Positions 1-6,319 of a stretch of 6,433 nt of DNA are shown in pieces. Numbering within the stretch: position 1 is the first letter of the stretch; each line of letters begins with the position of its first letter. The position numbers and the translations under genes are program-made. This DNA comes from Gammaproteobacteria bacterium. GTDB taxonomy: Bacteria; Pseudomonadota; Gammaproteobacteria; Arenicellales; Arenicellaceae. The notes beneath the pieces were generated by a model. The model did no database searches, had not been told where the DNA came from, and worked only from the letters and a program-made list of their open reading frames with translations. The stretch lies in contig DNHK01000077.1 of the NCBI GenBank assembly GCA_003485905.1, forward strand, positions 1 through 6,433, read 5' to 3'.

Positions 1-1
1 T

Positions 2-1162
2 GGTGTGACCACCGTATCGTTGGTCAGCACCGCGACAGACACGTTAACGATCGGATCAGGCTTTGCGTCGAACCTAACCGTAAACGCGGGTGACGATACG
101 GCAGCTGATACGATCAATGCCGCTGCGTTCACCAAGGTTTTGACTGTCGCAGCCGCTAGCTCCGAGTTAGATACCAGCGCTATGGTACTGACTGGTGGTA
201 CTGGTTCATCAGATACACTGCAAGTGACTGTGGACGCATCTGATACTCTGCTACTCAACTCAATGACTGCTATAGAGAATGTGACTTTCGCCGGTACAGG
301 TGGTGGTACGGTTACAACTACTATCACTCCAGCGGATACGGTTGTCGCATCGGGTGGGAATCTGAAAATTGACTACACGTCAATGGATGACGATGACTTA
401 ACGTTAGATGTAAGCAACGAGACGAATGGTTCATATACCATTCTCACGGACGGAACGGGAGCCATGATCATTACTCTTGGTGCCGGCGCGGACTCGTATA
501 ACGCCACTGGTACACCTAGTTCTGGTGTCGATACAATCGTAGCTACGGCTGGAGCCAACATCATTAAGACTGGTGCTGGTGTAGATATCGTGACAGCGGG
601 TACCGGTACCGACACGGTTAGTTTGGGAGCAGCCGCGGCAGATAAGATCTTATTTACTGCCACTAACCAGCTCGTTACTAACAGTGTCACGATAACGGAT
701 TGGGAAACTACAAAGATTATTGACTTCGATATCAGCGCTACACTTAGCGCAGGCGGTAAAACGCTCATCGAATTCAATGCGAATGCTGACGCTGTGGCCA
801 CTGACGCAGGGGTGCTTACTGCCACTGGTGCTCTTGACCTTGATACAGCGACAGATAACGATATTCTTTTAGTTCTCAACTCAACTACTAATATCAACAC
901 TACAGATGCTCTAGAAACCGCTTTGGAATTTGGCGGTACTTATCAGCTCAAGAACGCTGCTGGGGCAATGGCAGTTGGTGATACATTCCTAGTAGCATAC
1001 GATGACGGCGCGAATAGCTATATCTCCATGGTAACTTCGAACTCCGTAATCGCAGCTGATACTTTCTTCGGGTCTGGAACGCTTGACGCTGTTCAGATTA
1101 TTCAGTTGACAGGCGTGGCTGCTGCTACAAGTGTTGTGACTGGCGACGTTATCTTAACTTAA
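2..1162 (+). CDS. RTX/S-layer-like secreted protein, C-terminal part (5' end outside window)
   Basis: The reading frame is open to the left edge, so the GTG at 5 is probably an internal codon and at least 386 C-terminal residues are seen. Counting from that GTG, the protein is rich in Thr, Ala, Asp, Gly and Val and has no Cys, His or Arg, one Trp (233) and about seven Lys, as is usual for exported calcium-binding surface proteins. Residues 159-208 hold degenerate hemolysin-type Gly-Asp repeats (GAGADSYNA, GAGVDIVTA, GTGTDTVSL). Residues 228-244 (VTITDWETTKIIDFDIS) look like the strand segment that usually follows RTX repeats. The end (about 331-385, with YDDGANSYI and DAVQIIQLTGV) resembles from memory the C-terminal secretion region of Caulobacter RsaA. 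The likely role is a type I-secreted S-layer or large surface protein. An RTX adhesin or exoenzyme is the alternative, because the N-terminal domain is not visible. No transporter genes are in the window. It ends in TAA just before a double hairpin. Confidence 0.8.
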   Translation, partial: GVTTVSLVSTATDTLTIGSGFASNLTVNAGDDTAADTINAAAFTKVLTVAAASSELDTSAMVLTGGTGSSDTLQVTVDASDTLLLNSMTAIENVTFAGTGGGTVTTTITPADTVVASGGNLKIDYTSMDDDDLTLDVSNETNGSYTILTDGTGAMIITLGAGADSYNATGTPSSGVDTIVATAGANIIKTGAGVDIVTAGTGTDTVSLGAAAADKILFTATNQLVTNSVTITDWETTKIIDFDISATLSAGGKTLIEFNANADAVATDAGVLTATGALDLDTATDNDILLVLNSTTNINTTDALETALEFGGTYQLKNAAGAMAVGDTFLVAYDDGANSYISMVTSNSVIAADTFFGSGTLDAVQIIQLTGVAAATSVVTGDVILT

Positions 1163-1183
1163 GATAGAGACCGCCTAGACAAA

Positions 1184-1203
1184 GGGAGGGCGAAAGCTCT
1201 CCC
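1184..1203 (+). other. GAAA-capped hairpin just after the surface-protein stop codon
   Basis: GGGAGGGC (1184-1191) pairs with GCTCTCCC (1196-1203) to form an 8-bp stem with one G-T wobble, closed by a GAAA tetraloop. It has no T-run of its own and lies 21 bases after the stop codon and 6 bases before the terminator hairpin. A 3' mRNA-stabilising stem for an abundant transcript is a reasonable inference. It could also simply be part of a bipartite terminator. Confidence 0.6.
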
Positions 1204-1209
1204 GCATCG

Positions 1210-1245
1210 AAAAACCCTCTGGCTTACGAGCTAGGGGGTTTTTTT
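1210..1245 (+). terminator. Rho-independent terminator of the surface-protein gene
   Basis: AAAAACCCTCT (1210-1220) pairs with AGGGGGTTTTT (1233-1243) with one wobble, and the stem can be extended inward by two pairs. It is followed by, and partly formed from, a run of seven T (1239-1245). The A-run before the stem would also let it act on transcripts from the opposite direction. It separates the surface-protein gene from everything downstream. Confidence 0.9.
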
Positions 1246-2000
1246 ATGAAAGTTATAAACCGAAATTTCTAAGCTAATACCTAGCATAATTAACTTACTC
1301 GAACATAAAAAAGGAAACTACAGCACCAGAAGTAGATTTCGGATATGGTGATAAATCGCTCGTCATAGAGTCATGCTTTTTTTCGGTATAAAATATGCGC
1401 GTCGCAAGTTTCATTACTACGTTATAAGAGCGGATATTAAGACAACCCTTTATGAAGGTGAAGACAATCAGGAATTCATAGCTTTTTGCGCCATCACTAA
1501 AAAACGGGCGAACGGAGTTTCCTAGGGATTAATTGACGTTGCCATTTAGTACATTTGCAGACTTTCAAAATAATAACTTTTTTGAGCGAAGCCCTAATTG
1601 GTGAAATCGCCGAAAAAATATAATCCAATGACAAAAATGTAAAACCACATTAGAATAAAACACTTGAACACTGTACAACCTGGAGAAACTACCGTGCCTT
1701 CAGGATGTGATTAGCACCACAGGTTGTTTACACAATTAGAGCTGAGTACCGTATCGAATCTTGGCCATAAATCAGATTAGGGTAAAAAGCTTTTTCTACG
1801 TTCGTGGTTCGCTTAAAATCATTATCGATTTGTGTAGATAGATATAGCTACGTCTAACGCCTGAAAATACGGAATAAATCCTAGAACGTTTTTATTTTAA
1901 TTCATAAGGATTTCTACTTTCTAACAGTTAACTTAAACACACTTTTTACGAGTAGTTAGCGATGCATAAAACTAACTTAAAATCGTGAGTAGAGATTGCG
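1246..2000. other. Long AT-rich intergenic region with no established gene
   Basis: This spacer lies between the terminator and the TPR-oxygenase gene. Stops are frequent in all frames I followed, and the only ORF that stands out is the 50-codon frame at 1373-1525. An 8-bp inverted repeat (ACAACCTG at 1675-1682, CAGGTTGT at 1720-1727) has a 37-base loop and is probably fortuitous. A TAAAAT at 1978-1983 could be a -10 box for the next gene, but the matching -35 is poor (TTAGCG at 1956-1961). I see no tRNA, riboswitch or insertion-sequence end. Confidence 0.5.
1373..1525 (+). CDS. Possible small basic protein of 50 residues (doubtful)
   Basis: An ATG at 1373 opens a 50-codon frame ending in TAG at 1523-1525. 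The product begins MLFFGIKYARRKFHYYVIRA and ends ITKKRANGVS. It has a hydrophobic start, a basic Arg/Lys/His patch and an acidic middle (YEGEDNQEF). The only Shine-Dalgarno-like bases are AGAG directly before the ATG, which is too close to be convincing. I recognise no family. A frame of this size can arise by chance in a spacer of about 840 bases, so it is listed only because the composition is not obviously random. Confidence 0.18.
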   Translation: MLFFGIKYARRKFHYYVIRADIKTTLYEGEDNQEFIAFCAITKKRANGVS

Positions 2001-2006
2001 TTGTAT

Positions 2007-3284
2007 ATGGAAAACAAAGAGACAGAAAACTTAAATGCGCTAATATCCAAATTTGAAATAGGTGACTACAACCAATCTATAGCGCTCGGACAAAAATTTA
2101 CAAAAGACTTTCCGCAAAATGGAACGGGCTGGAACGTACTCGGACTATCTCTAAAAGCCAACGGCGATCTTGAGGAAGCGATAAAAATCTTCAAATTTTT
2201 AATCAAAGTGCTCCCAAAAAACGCAGCCTACGTGGCGAATTTGGGTAATTCATACATGCTAGTTGGAAGAATTCAGGAAGGAATAAGATCTCTCAAAAAA
2301 GCGATAAGCTTGGAACCTAAACTAGTAAACGCTATAGAGGCTCTCGGTCTTGCGTATACAGAAATCGGCCGAGAAAAAGATGCCGCACGCCTCTTTGCTC
2401 AGGTAATCAAGCTTGATTCTTCAAATCAAAGATCGCCATATTATTTAGGTAATCTATACTTAAATGATAAAAACTGGGCAGAAGCCGAGAAATACTTGAG
2501 AATTTCGCAATTTGGACTAAGTCAAAGTCATATACTTGAGTGTCTGCTATGCTTAGACAAGAGACAGGAATTCAAGTTTCACTATAAAAAGTTAACAGAG
2601 GGCGGAGTCCGCAATCCGCTAATTGGCGGACTAATTTCTCACGCAAAAGAGTTATATGGAGGAGAAATAGATAATAATTTCTGTAACGATCCTATAGACT
2701 TTATTTTTGTTGACCGTATTGAAGAAACAGACGGGTTAACCAAAGAGGTAATGGAAAAATTAATTGCGTATCACTACAGTAGAAAAAACAGTTATCGGGG
2801 CCAAAACTTACTTCATAATGGCGCACAATCTTCGGGAAATATATTTCTCACAGACGAACCATTCGTTAAAGGACTAAAACTTGCCATTGAATCTAAAATT
2901 ACGCGGTATCGAAAAATTTACGCAAACCGGAATGAAGGGTTTCTAAGCCATTGGCCAGATAAATATGATCTGTTTGGATGGATGGTCAGCATGAAGAGTG
3001 GGGGAAAATTAGACGCACACAACCATAAGGAAGGATGGCTAAGCGGCAGTCTTTATCTTAGCCTTCCAGATAAAAAGGATAAGAAAAACATTGATGGGAA
3101 TATCGCGTTCTCTAACGTAGGACCAAGATATCCTGTTATCGATACTCCAATCGCAAAAAAGGTTGTTGATATTAACGAGCGAGATATCTGCCTCTTCCCA
3201 TCATCTCTTTTCCACGAAACTATACCGTTTAGTTCTGAAAAGGAGCGCATATCGTTTGCTTTTGATGTTATTCCCCGCGGTTGA
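2007..3284 (+). CDS. TPR protein with C-terminal putative 2OG-Fe(II) oxygenase domain
   Basis: This 425-residue protein is probably cytoplasmic: no signal peptide or membrane segment is visible. Residues about 40-165 form four TPR-like units (cores WNVLGLSLKANGDLEEAIKIF, YVANLGNSYMLVGRIQEGI, AIEALGLAYTEIGREKDAARLF, PYYLGNLYLNDKNWAEAEKYL). TPRs normally bind peptides or protein partners. Residues about 324-425 match what I know of the putative 2OG-Fe(II) oxygenase family often fused to TPRs: HNHKEGWLSGSLYL supplies candidate iron ligands (His338/His340), LFPSSLFHETIPF supplies the distal His403, and ERISFAFDV supplies Arg414 to bind 2-oxoglutarate. The substrate is unknown. I chose ATG 2007 over the in-frame TTG at 2001, with a stop at 1986 excluding anything longer. 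The nearest SD-like bases, AGAG at 1991-1994, are weak for either start. The codons are AT-leaning (frequent ATA, AAA, AGA), unlike the surface-protein gene, which may indicate separate acquisition. Confidence 0.85.
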   Translation: MENKETENLNALISKFEIGDYNQSIALGQKFTKDFPQNGTGWNVLGLSLKANGDLEEAIKIFKFLIKVLPKNAAYVANLGNSYMLVGRIQEGIRSLKKAISLEPKLVNAIEALGLAYTEIGREKDAARLFAQVIKLDSSNQRSPYYLGNLYLNDKNWAEAEKYLRISQFGLSQSHILECLLCLDKRQEFKFHYKKLTEGGVRNPLIGGLISHAKELYGGEIDNNFCNDPIDFIFVDRIEETDGLTKEVMEKLIAYHYSRKNSYRGQNLLHNGAQSSGNIFLTDEPFVKGLKLAIESKITRYRKIYANRNEGFLSHWPDKYDLFGWMVSMKSGGKLDAHNHKEGWLSGSLYLSLPDKKDKKNIDGNIAFSNVGPRYPVIDTPIAKKVVDINERDICLFPSSLFHETIPFSSEKERISFAFDVIPRG

Positions 3285-3596
3285 AAATACAAATTGATTA
3301 AGGGCGCGACAAATAGACAAACTATTTATTTCCTGATTATGATTAGTAGTAGAAACTTACTAGCTTTACCAATCGTTCTTTTACCCTCGAGCGCGCTCCA
3401 ATGTAGCATACATGGCTGTTGCAATTTTGGCTTACTTGTCTAGACTCTGATTGTAGAACGCGACATCTTCTCTTGCTTCTTTGTGCAAGACGCTCTGATC
3501 CATCGCTGCTACATATTTAAAAGGTAGTTAATATACGATTAGTTCGCTCTTTTAGAATTTTAGTATAGAATACGGTAACTCAAAGTTGATAATAAT
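3285..3596. other. Intergenic region without a recognisable gene
   Basis: No frame of useful length is found here and no convincing terminator follows the oxygenase gene. A weak hairpin (TCTTGC 3471-3476 with GCAAGA 3485-3490, 8-base loop) has no T-run. TAGAAT at 3566-3571 could be a -10 box for the small gene at 3609, but the -35 position (TTCGCT, 3543-3548) matches poorly. ATGATTAGT at 3339-3347 is one of three copies of that 9-mer nearby. Confidence 0.45.
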
Positions 3597-3600
3597 AGGA
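3597..3600 (+). promoter_or_regulatory. Ribosome binding site of the first small DUF6447-like gene
   Basis: AGGA lies 8 bases before the ATG at 3609, within AATAGGA. The second copy of the gene has the same AATAGGA before its ATG. Upstream of this motif I saw no clear similarity between the two copies. Confidence 0.7.
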
Positions 3601-3608
3601 ATTAAAAA

Positions 3609-3860
3609 ATGGCAACAATTACTATAGACGGCAAAGAATACGACGTAGAGACACTCTCAGATGAGACAAAAGCGCAGTTAGGGAGTTTGCAATACGTAGA
3701 CTCTGAGCTTGCACGACTTCAGGCACGTGCGGCCGCTTTGCAAACGGCTAGAATGGCTTACGGTCGTGCAATAAAGCAGACGCTGGAAGAGGGTATTGCT
3801 CCTGAAGAAGACGAGGTTAGTATTGAAGGATTAGGAGACTCGATACAATTCGATGATTAG
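3609..3860 (+). CDS. Small DUF6447-like protein, copy 1 (83 aa)
   Basis: The protein starts MATITIDGKEYDVETLSDE. A short N-terminal strand/turn (residues 1-15, with IDGKEYD) leads into a long amphipathic helix (about 17-61, with hydrophobic positions L24, L27, L34, L37, L44, Y51 and I55) that could form a coiled coil. An acidic, probably flexible tail (60-83) ends in FDD. No signal peptide, Cys or membrane segment is present. I recall this pattern as the DUF6447 family of uncharacterised small bacterial proteins; the label is from memory and the function is unknown. The start is supported by AGGA at 3597-3600. A methyltransferase gene follows after 36 bases, so the two are probably co-transcribed. 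A paralogue of identical length lies at 5319-5570, identical at 66 of 83 positions; the helix is better conserved than the tail. Confidence 0.88.
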   Translation: MATITIDGKEYDVETLSDETKAQLGSLQYVDSELARLQARAAALQTARMAYGRAIKQTLEEGIAPEEDEVSIEGLGDSIQFDD

Positions 3861-3896
3861 TAAAATGCTGTAGGTAATAAATGATTAGTCTAGAAT

Positions 3897-4928
3897 ATGC
3901 GTAGACACAATATGCCAGCTGTGTTCCGGGATCGCTTGCTGGATGGCATCCAAGGTGGTGAGTTTCACCAGAGAGAGAAGGCGAGCGATAGCAATCCTCT
4001 CCCAATTAGCCATTTTACCGAAATAGGACAAATACTCCGCGCTTGTGCTAAAAGACCCGCGTTAACAGAGGAGCTTTTAGACCGCTTAAGTCCGCACAGA
4101 AGCAGTATTATTGGTGCGTTACCCTCCGGACTGCAAGCCCACGGATTGATATCCGACATAAACAAAGAGCTAGACGATGTCGAATTAAGGAAGGGGTTAT
4201 ATCAGATTACGGAGGAGAGGCTTAAGCAGTGGATAATTGATGACGGCAGTCTGGTTTACGGCGAACTAAAGAGAGAGGAGCTTGATGCCTTTTTTTCTGA
4301 GGTAAGCCAACTGCTGAATCATACCAATGAGTTTATCGATCTTGGTAGCGGCCTAGGCAAGGTGGTGATGACCGCGGCTGTAAGTGTGGCTTTTGAAAGC
4401 TACCTAGGTGTTGAACTCTTGCCCTACAGACACAGGCTTGCAATCAAACGATTTGATGATTTCTGCCAGAGCATTAACGAGTGCGTTGCTCAACCGGCAG
4501 CAGGAGCTATAGACCCATACTCGCAAGACACCTCATCTCAGTTCGACTTGGGGCATCTCGCACAGATACCTTCCAAAGTAGACTTTCAGCCAGGTGATAT
4601 GTTTGCCTGCGACGTAAGTCGGGCTAGTTTCATTTTTATTTACAGCACCTGTTTTGGGTCATTGATGCATAAAATCGCCAATAAGCTTGCAAGCGAATCG
4701 CCCGAGGGCTGTTTAGTAAGCACAACCACCTACGCTATAAACCATCCGGGCTTTGTCTTAGTCAAGCACTTCCCAGCAAACTCAATGGTTTGGACGGACT
4801 TGCGCTTCTATGAGCGAGTAGGAAAGGGACCTTGGGCAGAGCAGGTGGCTACTAGTTCCGCTGAATCGGATCGGCAAAAATGGAGAGAAAGTGCCAGGGA
4901 GCTATTGCGACAACCTGTTGGTGGTTGA
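3897..4928 (+). CDS. Predicted winged-helix plus DOT1-like SAM-dependent methyltransferase
   Basis: This 343-residue protein appears to have two domains. Residues about 40-117 look like a winged helix-turn-helix: helix EIGQILRACAKRP, LTEELLDRL, a recognition-like helix to HGLI, then an acidic wing ending GLYQITEERLKQWI. Residues about 118-310 follow the class I methyltransferase order of DOT1-type lysine methyltransferases: VYGEL (120-124), motif I FIDLGSGLGKVV (146-157) for SAM, GVE with acidic Glu173 for the ribose, and GDMF (233-236). FIFIYSTCF (245-253) stands where DOT1 has its VNNF loop, followed by GCLVSTTTYA. The motif that positions the substrate amine in DOT1 is therefore not conserved, so lysine as target is uncertain. 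The tail (311-343) is charged. A TAG at 3891-3893 limits the start to ATG 3897 or ATG 3912, and neither has a good Shine-Dalgarno. It is probably coupled to the small gene 36 bases upstream. No terminator was identified directly after it. Confidence 0.8.
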   Translation: MRRHNMPAVFRDRLLDGIQGGEFHQREKASDSNPLPISHFTEIGQILRACAKRPALTEELLDRLSPHRSSIIGALPSGLQAHGLISDINKELDDVELRKGLYQITEERLKQWIIDDGSLVYGELKREELDAFFSEVSQLLNHTNEFIDLGSGLGKVVMTAAVSVAFESYLGVELLPYRHRLAIKRFDDFCQSINECVAQPAAGAIDPYSQDTSSQFDLGHLAQIPSKVDFQPGDMFACDVSRASFIFIYSTCFGSLMHKIANKLASESPEGCLVSTTTYAINHPGFVLVKHFPANSMVWTDLRFYERVGKGPWAEQVATSSAESDRQKWRESARELLRQPVGG

Positions 4929-5270
4929 TGTAAACGTGGCGTTAAACGAAAACTTAAGTTACCTGAACTAACAATCCCGTAATTTCAATAAGCCACTCGA
5001 CGCTACGGATGAAATTACTTTGTACGCCACCTATCCGCTGTTTCATCTTTACTTGGGCCTCACTCTCGTATTGTTGATAGCAGCCTCTCAACCGGTCCGG
5101 ATTTTTTCTGTATGTTTGTCCGCGGTATGCGGCTGGTTTGCGGTTTGTTGAGTGACCGACAGAAACTACGACAGGGCCCATATTTCGTGAGGTTTTAGTT
5201 GTTAGGTCGTACTGGATCTTTGCGAGGTGCTAGAGTGTTTTGCTGTATGCAGATGGGTCGCGTTTTGTTT
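4929..5270. other. Intergenic region between methyltransferase and second small gene
   Basis: No + strand gene is visible. A perfect 10-bp palindrome AACTTAAGTT lies at 4951-4960. A 75-codon minus-strand frame (5181 to 4954) has a basic product but no Shine-Dalgarno before its ATG and no family that I recognise, so I do not call it. A small hairpin (CCGC 5120-5123 with GCGG 5129-5132) is too weak to matter. The length of the gap suggests that the second small gene has its own promoter, but no clear -35/-10 pair was found. Confidence 0.4.
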
Positions 5271-5283
5271 GGAGATAGCATAA

Positions 5284-5328
5284 ATGGTGACGAGGAAGCT
5301 AAAAATAGGAGATAAAGCATGGCGATAA
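5284..5328 (+). CDS. Possible 14-residue leader peptide overlapping the second small gene
   Basis: GGAGAT at 5271-5276 precedes an ATG at 5284 with usual spacing. The frame encodes MVTRKLKIGDKAWR and stops with TAA at 5326-5328, ten bases inside the downstream coding sequence, which starts at 5319 in another frame. The downstream ribosome binding site lies within this mini-ORF, so translation of the two could be coupled. This is a reading of position and spacing only, and chance occurrence is quite possible. Confidence 0.2.
   Translation: MVTRKLKIGDKAWR
5307..5311 (+). promoter_or_regulatory. Strong ribosome binding site of the second small gene
   Basis: AGGAG ends 7 bases before the ATG at 5319 and fixes that start. 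It is stronger than the AGGA used by the first copy, which may mean different expression levels for the two paralogues. Confidence 0.75.
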
Positions 5329-5570
5329 TCACCATAGACGGTAAAGAATATGACTCAGAGTCGCTTTCAGACGAATCTAAAGCTCAGCTGGGTAGTTTGC
5401 GATACGTAGACTCTGAACTTGAACGACTTCAGGCCCAAGCGGCAGCTTTGCAAACCGCGAGAATTGCTTACGGGCGAGCGTTAAAGGAGACACTAGAGGA
5501 AGGCAAGGCGCCGGAAGTAGACGAAGTCAATACTGAAGGAATGGGGGACTCAACCCAGTTCCATGATTAG
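5319..5570 (+). CDS. Small DUF6447-like protein, copy 2 (83 aa)
   Basis: This paralogue has the same length as copy 1 with no gaps. I count 17 substitutions, most of them conservative within residues 1-59 and denser in the acidic tail (63, 67, 71, 72, 75, 79, 82). The IDGKEYD strand, the helix heart (ALQTAR, AYGRA) and Lys9, Lys21 and Lys56 are shared. Copy 2 adds Lys63 and ends FHD instead of FDD. The recalled family is DUF6447, function unknown. The predicted fold is a short strand plus a long amphipathic helix, and the protein is soluble. It starts after AGGAG at 5307-5311 and is followed 35 bases later by an intrinsic terminator, so it closes its transcription unit. Many synonymous differences from copy 1 argue that the duplication is not recent. 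Confidence 0.88.
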   Translation: MAIITIDGKEYDSESLSDESKAQLGSLRYVDSELERLQAQAAALQTARIAYGRALKETLEEGKAPEVDEVNTEGMGDSTQFHD

Positions 5571-5593
5571 AAAGGTAAACGAGATTAATTGAG

Positions 5594-5632
5594 AAAACCA
5601 ATAAGCCAGCCCTTAACGGGCCTGGTTTTTTT
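5594..5632 (+). terminator. Rho-independent terminator after the second small gene
   Basis: CCAGCCC (5606-5612) pairs with GGGCCTGG (5618-5625) with one bulged C and a TTAAC loop, followed by seven T (5626-5632). An alternative outer pairing of AAAACCA (5594-5600) with TGGTTTT (5623-5629) would lengthen the structure. It ends the small-gene transcript. Confidence 0.85.
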
Positions 5633-5841
5633 ATGCGTGGGTATTGTTCAGTTCTTGCTTTGTTTGGTTTGAACAAAGTGCGGAGTGTTCGGGATATTGC
5701 GAAGTTTATTCTTTCTATGCTGTGGTGCTTCGTTCTCGTAAGTCTGTTCAATCACTTTGAGTATCGAGGCTGTCCGTAATTCAAAATAAGAAGGTTTGCC
5801 CTTGGAAAACATAGGCTAGCCTCGTCAATAAGGATGTTATA

Positions 5842-5883
5842 TACCGAATCAAGTCGGAGTCTCATCCCGTAGTTGATTCGGTA
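5842..5883. repeat. 11-bp perfect inverted repeat with 20-base loop
   Basis: TACCGAATCAA (5842-5852) and TTGATTCGGTA (5873-5883) are exact reverse complements and can form a cruciform or RNA hairpin. The loop may add a small CGG/CCG pairing. No T-run follows, so it is not a standard terminator. An operator, a mobile-element end or a REP-like hairpin are options that the sequence alone cannot separate. Confidence 0.7.
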
Positions 5884-6115
5884 GCCCAAGAATCGATGGC
5901 TGGTGCACTTCAACGCCGGGACAGGCAGGGTAAGCCCTCGCAGCCTTCGCGAACTGCTTCTCAGTTAGGTTAATCGTATTTGATTCCGGAAAAGGTCAAC
6001 GCGCGTCCCATCATGTCCAAATGGCGCCTTAAATGGGAACCGGCTCCAGCACAGGGAAGACCTGAGCAAGAAGTTGTGCAACTAGGAAAGTAGGGCGCTA
6101 TTCAGGCTGAGATGA

Positions 6116-6319
6116 GGAGAGTTCGCGCACGACATAGAGGCAGATGGCCAAATCTACCCCTCGGCCAATTACATGCGGAACCATATGATTCGCCATATAG
6201 AGACGTTCTGTTCAACAGGCTCATTCTATGATCAGATTCTGGCCAAAGCTGACCAAGCCCTTTCTAACACTTACCCACCCTCGGCCTCGCACGCGGTAAT
6301 GAGGACTATATACTTTTGA
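6116..6319 (+). pseudogene. Orphan open frame, possible gene remnant
   Basis: After a TGA at 6113-6115 the frame stays open for 67 codons to a TGA at 6317-6319. The first ATG is at 6173 (48 codons). The translation reads like protein (IYPSANYMRNHMIRHIE, FYDQILAKADQALSNTYPPS), but I recognise no family and no ribosome binding site precedes the ATG. It could be the 3' end of a decayed gene or a chance opening in locally GC-richer DNA. The remnant reading is inference. Confidence 0.15.

Noticed and set aside
373..900. 175-codon minus-strand ORF
   Set aside because: It lies wholly inside the RTX/S-layer-like gene. Its Ser/Val/Ala/Pro-rich product is the expected mirror of a Thr/Asp/Gly-rich sense strand.
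1675..1727. 8-bp inverted repeat with a 37-base loop
   Set aside because: The arms are short and the loop long, with no T-run or nearby gene start. It is compatible with chance.
3053..3292. 79-codon minus-strand ORF
   Set aside because: It is antisense to the oxygenase domain, whose conserved motifs explain the sequence.
3817..4165. Minus-strand ORFs of 62 and 66 codons
   Set aside because: They overlap the methyltransferase start and the first small gene, and no recognisable protein or start signal was seen.
4954..5181. 75-codon minus-strand ORF in the spacer after the methyltransferase
   Set aside because: It does not overlap a gene and its basic product is not absurd, but there is no Shine-Dalgarno before the ATG and no family is recognised. 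A database search giving homologues would revive it.
5527..5751. 74-codon minus-strand ORF
   Set aside because: It runs through the terminator and into the 3' end of the second small gene, so it is most likely a chance frame.
5765..5824. Bases around GGCTGTCCGTAATTC considered as an insertion-sequence end
   Set aside because: The end-like look is from memory only. No transposase frame or matching second end was found in the window.
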